A stretch of 64,000 nucleotides of DNA from CADCTB01 sp964479465 (GTDB lineage: Bacteria > Actinomycetota > Acidimicrobiia > Acidimicrobiales > AC-14), in NCBI GenBank assembly GCA_964479465.1, contig CAYZMG010000004.1, positions 57,008 to 121,007 on the forward strand, given 5' to 3'. This document shows positions 15,461 to 23,603 of the stretch, piece by piece. The notes under the pieces were generated by a model. The model made no database searches. It was given only the letters and a program-made list of their open reading frames with translations, and was not told the DNA's origin. Positions within the stretch are counted from its first letter, which is position 1. Each line of letters begins with the position of its first letter. A program made the position numbers and the translations under genes.

Positions 15461-17161
15461 CTAGGCGGTTTCCTCGGGAGGCTGGGGCGGGGCGGTCCGG
15501 AGATCGAGCAGCGGCGTGCCGGAGCGGATCTCCGGCAGGGCGTCGAAGTTGTGACGGGGCGGGGGCGAGGTAGTGGCCCACTCCAGGGTCTGGCCGCCCC
15601 ACGGATCGGCACCGGCGGCGCGGCCCCGGCGGGCCAGGATGCTGACCAGCAGGTCCAGGACCAGCACGACCAGGCCGAGGCCGGCGATGGCGGCGCCGGT
15701 GGAGACCACCAGGTTCCCGAGCGCCCATTCGTCGCCGGAGTCGAACGTGGAGGTGTGCACAGCCATGTCCTGGATGCCCAGCATCAGCATGCCCACCACG
15801 CTGAGCAGGGTGCCGCCCACCACGGCGAGGATCTCGACCTTGCCCAGGGTGTCGGACAGCCGCCGGCCCCAGATCTTCGGGGCCCAGAAGCTCAGGGCGG
15901 CGACGGCGCCAATGGTGGCGGCACCGAAGAACAGGGCGTGCTGCTGGCCGGTCTGCCAGTAGTTGGCATGGGCGTCACGGCTGGCGTCGAGGGCGGAGAC
16001 CACCGACGCGGCCAGACCGAGGCCGAGCACGGGGAGCATGCCGAGCGCCCACAGCATGGGCGTGGCGGTGAACCGCTCACGGAGCGCGTCCCGGTTGCCC
16101 TCCTGGCCGGCGATCCGCAACGTGGCCAGCCAATTCAGGATGAGCAGGGCGACGGGCACCAGCACGACCAGGGCGCCGAGGATGAACATCGGGCGGGCCC
16201 GGGTGAGCGTCTCGACCTCGCTGCCCCAGCCGGCGAAGCTCAGAACACCGACACCCACCAGGGCGGCGGAGGCCCGTGCCCGGCTGAACAGCGGCCGGCC
16301 GGCGAAGGTGGCGACGATCTCGCTCACCGCGCCCAGGGCCGGGATCAGCAGGGCCCACAGCATCGGGTAGGCGGCGAACCAGAACAGGCGAGGCCAGATG
16401 AGGGGGTTGCCGCCCCGGCTGCCGGTGAACCCGCTGAAGATCGAGGTGCCGTAGTGACGGTCGACGAAGAGCAGGCCGAAAGCGCCGACGAGGAGGGGCA
16501 GGGTGAACAGGAGGACGGCGCCCGAAACCATCATCGACCAGCTGAAGATGGGGATCCGGCGGAGCGTCATCCCCGGTGGCCGCAGTTGGAGGACGGTGAC
16601 GATGAGGTTCACGATGACGACGACAGCGGCCATGCAGACGAGGACCAGGCCGAGCAGCAGGAAGTCCGGCCCCTGGCCGGGCAGGCCCAGCCTGACCGGG
16701 ATGGGATCGCTCAAGGCCCAGCCGTGGAAGGTGTCGGAGAGGGCGGGAGCGATGCTGACCATGATCCCGCCGGTCAGGAACAGCCAGAACGACATGGCGT
16801 GGAGGCGGGGGAAGGCCAGCCGGGCCGCGCCCACCTGGAGGGGCACGATCGCCGACGCCAGGCCCAACCACACCGGCAGCAGGAACAGGAACACCGAGAA
16901 AACGCCGTGGAGGGTGAACAGTTGGCGGTAGGTGCGATCGCCGAGGAGCTCCGCATCCGGCGTGGCCAGCTGGGCCCGCATGAGCAGGGCCATCACCACC
17001 CCCGCCACCAGGAAGACCACGGCGGCGGCCACGTACAGCGAGCCGATGTACTTGTGGTCGGTGCCCTTGGGCCAGGCGTCGGGAAGGTCCAGGGCTGGCT
17101 GCGCCGGCCCGGTGTCTGCCGGTCGCGCCTGCTCCTCGACCTCGGTGTCGGTCATTGCCAT
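15461..17161 (-). CDS. Heme-copper oxidase subunit I homologue lacking the CuB/heme a3 ligands
   Basis: 566 aa, twelve membrane helices, clearly homologous to ctaD of this window (e.g. NLIVTVLQLRPPGMTLRRIPIFSW; WAPKIWGRRLSDTLGK). Low-spin heme ligands are kept: His85 (LFTLHG) and His408. The catalytic centre is gone: GHPEVY is AYPMLW (Tyr265, Trp269), the CuB pair HH is Glu317-Thr318, and the heme a3 His is Gln406 (QQH for HFH). The reading frame and helix pattern are otherwise intact, so this looks like a maintained protein, not decay. It should not reduce O2 by the normal mechanism; possibly a heme-bearing electron carrier or regulatory subunit (inference). Confidence 0.85.
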   Translation of the reverse strand: MAMTDTEVEEQARPADTGPAQPALDLPDAWPKGTDHKYIGSLYVAAAVVFLVAGVVMALLMRAQLATPDAELLGDRTYRQLFTLHGVFSVFLFLLPVWLGLASAIVPLQVGAARLAFPRLHAMSFWLFLTGGIMVSIAPALSDTFHGWALSDPIPVRLGLPGQGPDFLLLGLVLVCMAAVVVIVNLIVTVLQLRPPGMTLRRIPIFSWSMMVSGAVLLFTLPLLVGAFGLLFVDRHYGTSIFSGFTGSRGGNPLIWPRLFWFAAYPMLWALLIPALGAVSEIVATFAGRPLFSRARASAALVGVGVLSFAGWGSEVETLTRARPMFILGALVVLVPVALLILNWLATLRIAGQEGNRDALRERFTATPMLWALGMLPVLGLGLAASVVSALDASRDAHANYWQTGQQHALFFGAATIGAVAALSFWAPKIWGRRLSDTLGKVEILAVVGGTLLSVVGMLMLGIQDMAVHTSTFDSGDEWALGNLVVSTGAAIAGLGLVVLVLDLLVSILARRGRAAGADPWGGQTLEWATTSPPPRHNFDALPEIRSGTPLLDLRTAPPQPPEETA

Positions 17162-17316
17162 TGTCGCCGGACTTTATACAGACCGCCCCCGGCCCTTCGA
17201 GTTGAGCGCCCCGGCGACGGGGGTAGCGTGCCTGTGCGCCCCCTTTTGCACCCCGGACGAGCCGAGACGACCGCCTGCGCCGCTGGTGCCTCGGCGGCGG
17301 CCTGGCCATCGTCGCC

Positions 17317-17901
17317 GTGGCCCTCAGCCCCCCGGTCGAGGCCCGCGCCGATTCCACCCTGGCGGCGCACATGGTCCAGCACGTGGCCATGACCATGGCG
17401 GCCGCGCCACTGCTGGCGGCCGGCGTCCGCCTGCCGCGGATCAATCCCTTGATCGCCTGGGTGGTGTTCGCGGCCACCGGGTGGCTCGTGCATTTCACCC
17501 CGCTGTTCGAGGCGGCCACCGGGAACGTGGGTGTCCACGTCTTCGAACATGCCCTGCTCCTGGGCGGCGCAGTGCTGTTCTGGGCCCAGGTCGTGGGGAA
17601 GGGAGCCACCATGTCGCACCCGCTGCGCCTCCTGTACCTGGTCGTGGCCATGCCCCAGAACACCTTCCTGGCCCTGGCCATCTTCTCGACCACACGGGTC
17701 CTGTACCCCCACTACGCCGGCGGCGACGACCCCCTGGGCGACCAGCGCCTGGCTGGCGGCATCATGTGGGTGGCAGGAGACCTGGTGCTTCTCGTCGCCG
17801 TGCTGGTGGTCGCCGCGGCCTGGGCCCGGCACGAAGAGAACCAAACGCGGGCTAGTGAAGAAGCAGCTGATCAGCTGCCATCGCCCCGAACAGCAGGGTG
17901 A
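17317..17901 (+). CDS. CtaG-like protein, N-terminally short, start uncertain
   Basis: Homologous to the ctaG at 5452-6330 from helix 2 onward: AHMVQHVAMTMAAAPLLAAG, GWLVHFTPLFEAATG, HVFEHALLL. The first ATG/GTG in frame is GTG 17317, inside what should be helix 2 (the frame stays open back to 17227, coding RRWCLGGGLAIVAVAL). The first helix and about 60-90 residues are missing, so it is either N-terminally truncated or uses a non-standard start. It is divergent from the CuB-less subunit I gene; loss of CtaG function would fit loss of CuB. Its 3' end overlaps ctaB by 50 bp in convergent orientation. Confidence 0.65.
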   Translation: MALSPPVEARADSTLAAHMVQHVAMTMAAAPLLAAGVRLPRINPLIAWVVFAATGWLVHFTPLFEAATGNVGVHVFEHALLLGGAVLFWAQVVGKGATMSHPLRLLYLVVAMPQNTFLALAIFSTTRVLYPHYAGGDDPLGDQRLAGGIMWVAGDLVLLVAVLVVAAAWARHEENQTRASEEAADQLPSPRTAG

Positions 17902-18775
17902 TGTAGGTGATTGAGTACTTGAACAGCTTCATGGCGTGGTCGGGCTTGTGGCTCCGGGCCAGGACGACCGCCTTCCAGGTGAACAGGCCCCCGAGCACCA
18001 GAGCGGCGGCCAGGTAGATCCAGCCCATGGAGCCCGCCGGCCAGAAGGCCAGGCTGGTGGCCCACAGGACGACGGTATAGGCGACGATGCGCTTGGCCGT
18101 CTCGTCGAAGGTGGCGACCACTGGCAGCATGGGCACGTCGGCGGCCGCGTAGTCCGCCTTGTAGCGGATGGCGAGAGCCCAGAAGTGCGGTGGCGTCCAG
18201 ACGAAGATGATGGCGAACATCACGAAGGGGGCGACGGCCAACTCGTTGGTGACCGCGGCCCATCCGACCAGGACGGGAACGGCGCCGGCGGCGCCTCCGA
18301 TCACGATGTTCTGGGTCGACGTCCTCTTGAGCCACAGCGAGTAGACGAACACGTAGAAGAGGGTGGCCGAGACGGCCAGAACCGCGCTCAGGGGGTTGAC
18401 GACCACCGCCAGCCAGGCCGCCGCCGCAGCTTCGAGGGCGATGGCGAAGATGAGGGCGTTGCGAGGGGTGATCTCGCCCGTGACCAGCGGGCGCTTGCGG
18501 GTGCGGTGCATCAACTTGTCGATGTCGCGGTCGATCACCATGTTGGTGGCGTTGGCGCCGCCGGCGGCCAGGGTGCCGCCGATCAGGGTGGCGAGGATCA
18601 GCCACGTGGCCGGCATACCGCGCTCGGCCACGATCATCGCCGGCACCGTCGTCACCAGCAGCAGCTCGATGATCCGGGGCTTGGTGAGGGCGACGTAGGC
18701 GGCCAGCCGGCTCCGGCCGGGCACTGCGACCGTAGGGGCCGCCGCGGTGGGGACTGGGAGAGCGGCCTCGGTCAT
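17852..18775 (-). CDS. ctaB: Protoheme IX farnesyltransferase (heme O synthase)
   Basis: 307 aa UbiA-superfamily membrane prenyltransferase that converts heme B to heme O for A-type oxidases. First Asp-rich motif NMVIDRDIDKLMHRTRKRP, second motif YKADYAAADVPMLP, and the conserved VWTPPHFWALAI between them. About nine membrane helices. TAGTCT lies 9 nt before the ATG as a candidate -10. No ctaA (heme A synthase) was seen in the window. Confidence 0.93.
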   Translation of the reverse strand: MTEAALPVPTAAAPTVAVPGRSRLAAYVALTKPRIIELLLVTTVPAMIVAERGMPATWLILATLIGGTLAAGGANATNMVIDRDIDKLMHRTRKRPLVTGEITPRNALIFAIALEAAAAAWLAVVVNPLSAVLAVSATLFYVFVYSLWLKRTSTQNIVIGGAAGAVPVLVGWAAVTNELAVAPFVMFAIIFVWTPPHFWALAIRYKADYAAADVPMLPVVATFDETAKRIVAYTVVLWATSLAFWPAGSMGWIYLAAALVLGGLFTWKAVVLARSHKPDHAMKLFKYSITYITLLFGAMAADQLLLH

Positions 18776-18893
18776 TGCGCCATGAGACTACGGCGCAGCA
18801 TGCCGATTTGGGAAAACGGCCCGTCGAGCCACCCGATCTGGCTGCACCTACCCGCGCCTGTGGGGGTCAAGCGCAGCAGGTTCGGGTGGGGGG

Positions 18894-19910
18894 TCAGCGC
18901 CCGCGGGTGGTCGGGGTGGGCGCCGGCGCCGTGGTGGTGGTCGTCGGCGGGGCCAACGACGGGTCGCGCTGCCAGTCGGGGATGTAGCTGTTGTAGCCCG
19001 AGCCCCCGGTGATCTGGGCCAGGCCGGTGCCGTCGAGATTGATCACCAGGATCCTGATTCCGCCACTGCGGTAGCTGCTGAATGCCAGCTTGGTGCTGTC
19101 CGGCGACCACGTGGGCGCCACTGCTGAGTCCTTGGTGCGAGTCACCTGCCGCTGCCCGCTCCCGTCGGCGTTCATCACCCAGATGTCGAAGGAGTTCCCG
19201 TCGGCCCGGGCCCGCTGGAAGGCGATCTTCGTCCCGTCGGGCGACCACACAGGCAGCCAGTCCTGGGCCGGGTCGTCGGTCAACCGGACCTGATTCGTCC
19301 CGTCGACGTTCATCACGTAGATGTCGTCGTTCCCCTCGCGCAGGCTCTGGTAGACGATCTTGCTCCCGTCGGGCGAGAAGCCCGGGGCCGTGTCCGTGGA
19401 CGCCTCCAGCGTCAGCGGCCGCTGCTCCTTGCCGTCGGCGTGCATGATGAAGATGTCGAAGTTGCGGTTGCGGGCGCTGGCGAAGACGATCCGCCCGCCG
19501 TCGGGCACCCAGCGGGGGAAGACGTCGGTCTCGGCATTGTCCGTGAGCCGGACCTGGTTCGTGCCGTCGGCGTTCATGACGTAGATCTCCCAGTTGCCGT
19601 CCCGGTTGGACTCGAAGGCGATCTTCGAGCCGTCAGGAGACCACGAAGGCGTCTGGTCGGTCGCAGGGTTGTCGGTGAGCTGGACCCTGCCGGAGCCGTC
19701 GGGCCTGACCGAGTAGATGTCCAGGTCGTCCCCGCGGTCGCTGGTGAAGACGATCCTGCCGGTGCCCCCGGTCGCCGCGGTCAGGGGTGTCTCGGCGTTC
19801 GCGCGCTGGAACACCAGAACCACCCCGGCGACGAAGACGAGGAGGGCGATCGCCCCGAGCGCCCCGACGACGGGGCTCGGCCGACCATCATCCGTGAACG
19901 CCGCGGCCAT
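18894..19910 (-). CDS. TolB-like PD40 beta-propeller, membrane anchored
   Basis: 338 aa. One N-terminal membrane helix (VVGALGAIALLVFVAGVVLVF) and then seven PD40/WD40-like repeats of the form SPDGSKIAF...IYVMNADGTNQVRLTD, ending in a Thr/Pro-rich tail (PPTTTTTAPAPTPTT). Predicted extracytoplasmic. Longer in-frame extension overlaps the next gene and is rejected. TolB-type propellers bind proteins or act as scaffolds; no catalytic function is implied. Its start is 5 bp from the stop of the PLP-enzyme gene, so the two are probably co-transcribed. Confidence 0.85.
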   Translation of the reverse strand: MAAAFTDDGRPSPVVGALGAIALLVFVAGVVLVFQRANAETPLTAATGGTGRIVFTSDRGDDLDIYSVRPDGSGRVQLTDNPATDQTPSWSPDGSKIAFESNRDGNWEIYVMNADGTNQVRLTDNAETDVFPRWVPDGGRIVFASARNRNFDIFIMHADGKEQRPLTLEASTDTAPGFSPDGSKIVYQSLREGNDDIYVMNVDGTNQVRLTDDPAQDWLPVWSPDGTKIAFQRARADGNSFDIWVMNADGSGQRQVTRTKDSAVAPTWSPDSTKLAFSSYRSGGIRILVINLDGTGLAQITGGSGYNSYIPDWQRDPSLAPPTTTTTAPAPTPTTRGR

Positions 19911-19914
19911 CGCC

Positions 19915-20916
19915 TCAGTCTGCCCGGTCCCGGCCCCAGGTGGAGTACGCGCCGGTGAAGAGGGCCGGCAGCCCGCCGGTGTGGAGGAAGACCGTCCGGG
20001 TGTCCGGCCCGACCGACCCGGCAGCCCGAGCCGCCACCAGGCCGGCAAGGGCCTTCCCGGTGTAGACGGGATCGAGGAGCAGGCCCTCGGAGCGGGCCGC
20101 GAGGAGCACGGCGTGCCGGCACTCCTCCGTCGGCGCGCCATAGCCGCCCCCCACGCGGTCGTGATCGACGCGAACCGTGCCGACCGGCGACGGCAGGCCG
20201 GCGAGGGCGGCCACCTCCACGGCCTTGGCCGGGACTGCGGTGTCGAGGTCGGTGCGGGCGCCGACATCGACGCCCAGCACCACGTCGAGGTCGCCCAGGC
20301 CGGCGGCGAGGCCGGCATGGGTGCCCCCCGAGCCGGCGGCGACGACGACCACGTCCACCTCGCCGAAGAGAGCCGACGCCTGCTGGCGCAGCTCGGCGGC
20401 GGCCCGCACGTAGCCGAGGGCCCCGACGGCCGTCGCCCCGCCGATCGGGATCCGGTAGGGCCGGCGGCCGGCGGCCTCCATCCGGTCGGCGGTCTCTTCG
20501 ATGGCCGCCTCGATCTCGGTGTAGTCCATGCCCTCCTGGAGCCCGGTCCAGGAAAGGTCGGCGCCGAGGATCTCGGTGAGCAGGACATTGCCGGCCGACG
20601 TCTCCGGCTTCGGCCCAGCCATGACGACGGCGCAGTCCAGGCCCAGGCGGTTGGCCGCCGCCGCGGTCATGCGCACGTGGTTGCTCTGGGGCCCGCCCCC
20701 GGTGACGAGCACATCGGCGCCTTTCGCCAGGGCCTCGGCGCAGAGGTACTCGAGCTTGCGGGCTTTGTTGCCGCCGCCGCCCAGGCCGGTCACGTCGTCC
20801 CGCTTGACCCACAGCGCCCCGGGCTCCATTCCGAGCGCCGCGCCAAGCCGGTCGGCGGCCTCCAAGGGGGTCGGGATGGCGGCCAGCAGGAGTCGCCGGT
20901 CAAGAGGAGGAGGCAC
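19915..20916 (-). CDS. PLP-dependent D-cysteine desulfhydrase / ACC deaminase family enzyme
   Basis: 333 aa fold-type II PLP enzyme. Lysine in GGGGNKARKLEYL (Schiff base), substrate loop GGPQSNHVRMTAA, phosphate-binding GSGGTHAGLAAG, and C-terminal LHTGGLPALF. These match the DcyD/ACC deaminase group. I cannot separate D-cysteine desulfhydrase from ACC deaminase by inspection; the former is the commoner bacterial role. Divergent from the BTAD regulator gene. Confidence 0.85.
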   Translation of the reverse strand: MPPPLDRRLLLAAIPTPLEAADRLGAALGMEPGALWVKRDDVTGLGGGGNKARKLEYLCAEALAKGADVLVTGGGPQSNHVRMTAAAANRLGLDCAVVMAGPKPETSAGNVLLTEILGADLSWTGLQEGMDYTEIEAAIEETADRMEAAGRRPYRIPIGGATAVGALGYVRAAAELRQQASALFGEVDVVVVAAGSGGTHAGLAAGLGDLDVVLGVDVGARTDLDTAVPAKAVEVAALAGLPSPVGTVRVDHDRVGGGYGAPTEECRHAVLLAARSEGLLLDPVYTGKALAGLVAARAAGSVGPDTRTVFLHTGGLPALFTGAYSTWGRDRAD

Positions 20917-20960
20917 TGTCCCGGAACGTACCCCTCTTCGGGACCTACGATGGGCGCCCG

Positions 20961-23603
20961 ATGGGTTGGTGCCACGAGTTCGGATGCCAGATCACGACCG
21001 GCTGCAACCATCCGATGAAGGCGGGTGGGTCGGCGTGCACGTGCACGATGTGCGAGACCGTGTGCCGGGGGAAGTTCTCGGGATGCCCTGAGGTGTTCGC
21101 CCGCAGCGTGCCCGTCGCCGTGCCCTCGCGCCCGGTTCAGCCGGCGCAGCCGGCGCCGGCCTCCGTCTCCTCCGCCCGGCCCCAGCCATCCCTCCAGCAC
21201 CAGGCCGGCGGGCCGCCGGCCACCCAGGACCAGGCCGGCGGGATGATGTCCCGGGAGAACGGCGCCCGGGTGCTGCACTGGATGCGCGCCGAGTTCGACG
21301 GGGTGAAGGCCCAGCTCCACGCCGTGGCCAGCAGCCTGGCCCACCAGCAGGCGGTGGTGGCCGACCTGGCTGCCAATCGGGGCGCCGACATGAACAGCGC
21401 CATGGCCGACATCGAGGGCTCCGTCGCCGCCCTGCGCACCGAGGCGTCCCGGATGCGGCGCGACGCCGGCGGCCTCCAGGAGGACGGCGCCGAGCTGCGC
21501 CGGGAGTCGGCCCGCCTTCGCGAGATCGAGCGGGAGATGAACGAGCGGCTGCCCCAAGTGGTGGCCGACGCCGTCCAGCCCGAGCTGCGCGCCGCCCTCC
21601 GCGAGGTCGAGGCCATCACCTCCGGCTTGCGGGAAGAGGCGTCGCAGCTGCGGGCCATCCGTGACGGGCTGAACGACCAGCTCCCCCGCCTGGTGGAGGC
21701 CGCTGTCCGGGAGGCGCTGGCCGGCTTCTCCCCCCCGGCAGCCCCGGCTACGAGCCCGATCACGCCGGCGCAGGCCCAGACCGCGCCAAGAGCCAACATG
21801 TACGGCAGCGTGGCCGAGCAGGTCGCGGTGGTCGAATCCCTCGCCGAGCCGCTCCCCGAGGGCGCCCTGGCCGACGAGCCAGCCGACGACATCGCCGCGT
21901 CCGCCTTCGGCGCCCCGCCGGCCGTCCCGCCGGCGCCAGTGGGCGCCGCCGACGGCGGCGTCGGCGAGGACCCCCTCGCCTGCACCCTGCCCGGCCTGGT
22001 CGTGGGGCCCTCACTCGCCCTCGGCGTGAGCGCGGCCCTCCGGCGGGCAGGCCTGCGCCGCCGGCGCCGGCGCCGGGCCAACACGCCCTCGCCCGGCCTG
22101 TACCGGCGCGACCCCTTCGCCACCAACGTCACGCGCCGGATCGACCGCTACGCCCGGGCCCGGGCCGACCTGGCCGCCATCAAGCCTCCCGGCCAAGGCG
22201 CCAACGGCAAATCCCCGAACGGCGCCGCGCCGGCGCCGGCCAGCCCGACCACGATGGCGATCGGCTTCCGCGACGCCGAAGAGATCACCGTGGATCTGGC
22301 CGAGGTCGGCGTGCTGTCGCTCCTCGGGCCGGCGGCAGCCGACGTCGCCCGGTTCATCACTACGTCGTGCCTGGCCCAGAACGCCGGCGTCGGTGAGGCC
22401 TGCGTGGTGGGCGACCTGCTCCCGCCGGGCCTGGCCGTCCCCGACCTCATCCAGCCGCGTGACCTCGCCGGCTGCCTGGAGGAGCTGGCGCAGGATCGCA
22501 GCCCCACGGCGCCGGGCACCGTTCTCGTCGTCGCCCGCGAGCCTTCTCCGGAGAACCTGGCCGCACTGATCGACGCCGTCGTCAAGAGCGAGGGCCCCCG
22601 GGTCCTGACCGTGCTCGTCGACACCGCCGCCGACCAGGCGGTGACCATCCGGCTCGAGGCCAACGAGCGGGCGGCGGAGGTCGGCCACGAGGAACTGGCC
22701 ACCCGGCTGGTGGGCGCCCGCCTCTACACCCTCGGCCGGGAGGCGGCGAGTGAGCTGCTGGCCGTGCTGGCCAGCGCCCGGACCGACGACGAGGTGATCA
22801 CCGCCGTGGTCCAGGAGGCGGAGCCCTTCGAGGTCGTGATGGCCGAGGCCCCGTCGGTCAACGTGCAGCTGCTGGGCACGTACCGCATCGACGTGAACGG
22901 CACTGAGATCCGCGCCGGGCTGCGGGCCAAGGCCCGTGAGCTCCTGGCCTTTTACCTGCTCCATCCCGCCGGCACCACGCTCGACGCTGCCGTCGAGGCT
23001 CTGTGGCCCGAGGCCGACCCCGGTCGAGGGTCGGAGTGGTTCTGGACGGCCCTGGGCAACCTCCGGAGCCGCCTGCGCGACGCAACAGGAGAGAGGAAGC
23101 TCAAGGTCATCGAGCGCGACGGCGACCGCTACCGCGTCGAGCCGCTGTTCGATGTCGACCTGTGGCGGCTGGAGCAGGCCCTCAGTGACGGCGCCGCCGG
23201 CGGCGATGATTTCGTGCGGTCCGCGGCCTACGACCGGGTGGCCCAGACCTACACCGGCGACCTGCTGGCCGGCGCCGACTGGGCCTGGGCCGAGACGCCC
23301 CGGGAGGACCTCCGCCAGCGGGTGCTCGACGTCCAGGTGTGGCTGGGTGACATCCGCTGGGCCTCGGGCGACGCCCGGGGTTCCTGGCAGGCCCTCCAGC
23401 GGGCGGTGGAGGTCGACCCCTACGCCGAGCAGATCTACCGGCGCATCATGCGCCTCCAGTCCAAGCTCGGCCGGCCGGACGACGCCGCCGCCACCTACCG
23501 CCGGCTCCAGGCCCGCCTGGTGGAGATCGACCTCGAGCCCACGCCGGAGAGCGAGAAGCTCCACGCGGATCTCGGGCCCGGCGCTAGCCCGTCAGGTACC
23601 TGA
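20961..23603 (+). CDS. BTAD (SARP-type) regulator with N-terminal Cys-rich module and coiled coil
   Basis: 880 aa. Residues 1-45 contain eight Cys and two candidate His (C4, H5, C9, C15, H17, C26, C28, C31, C35, C42), likely metal- or cluster-binding. About 95-260 is a charged heptad-rich coiled coil. About 345-365 is a Gly/Ala/Leu-rich segment followed by a poly-Arg stretch (a possible single membrane anchor). The middle (430-625) resembles the alpha/beta domain found in actinobacterial large transcriptional activators. From ~635 there is a winged helix (LLGTYRIDVNGTEIRAGLRAKARELL) and a C-terminal BTAD TPR domain. DNA-binding activator by family; the signal sensed is unknown. TACGAT 9 nt before the ATG suggests a leaderless transcript. 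Confidence 0.82.
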   Translation: MGWCHEFGCQITTGCNHPMKAGGSACTCTMCETVCRGKFSGCPEVFARSVPVAVPSRPVQPAQPAPASVSSARPQPSLQHQAGGPPATQDQAGGMMSRENGARVLHWMRAEFDGVKAQLHAVASSLAHQQAVVADLAANRGADMNSAMADIEGSVAALRTEASRMRRDAGGLQEDGAELRRESARLREIEREMNERLPQVVADAVQPELRAALREVEAITSGLREEASQLRAIRDGLNDQLPRLVEAAVREALAGFSPPAAPATSPITPAQAQTAPRANMYGSVAEQVAVVESLAEPLPEGALADEPADDIAASAFGAPPAVPPAPVGAADGGVGEDPLACTLPGLVVGPSLALGVSAALRRAGLRRRRRRRANTPSPGLYRRDPFATNVTRRIDRYARARADLAAIKPPGQGANGKSPNGAAPAPASPTTMAIGFRDAEEITVDLAEVGVLSLLGPAAADVARFITTSCLAQNAGVGEACVVGDLLPPGLAVPDLIQPRDLAGCLEELAQDRSPTAPGTVLVVAREPSPENLAALIDAVVKSEGPRVLTVLVDTAADQAVTIRLEANERAAEVGHEELATRLVGARLYTLGREAASELLAVLASARTDDEVITAVVQEAEPFEVVMAEAPSVNVQLLGTYRIDVNGTEIRAGLRAKARELLAFYLLHPAGTTLDAAVEALWPEADPGRGSEWFWTALGNLRSRLRDATGERKLKVIERDGDRYRVEPLFDVDLWRLEQALSDGAAGGDDFVRSAAYDRVAQTYTGDLLAGADWAWAETPREDLRQRVLDVQVWLGDIRWASGDARGSWQALQRAVEVDPYAEQIYRRIMRLQSKLGRPDDAAATYRRLQARLVEIDLEPTPESEKLHADLGPGASPSGT

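Noticed and set aside
15551..17392. A 613-codon plus-strand frame opposite the COX1-like gene
   Set aside because: Low-complexity Gln/Gly/Glu/His composition typical of third-position-biased antisense frames.
21230..21700. BTAD gene as two separate genes (Cys-rich small protein plus regulator)
   Set aside because: The frame is continuous through the coiled coil with no stop, internal ribosome site or promoter-like hexamer that I could find.
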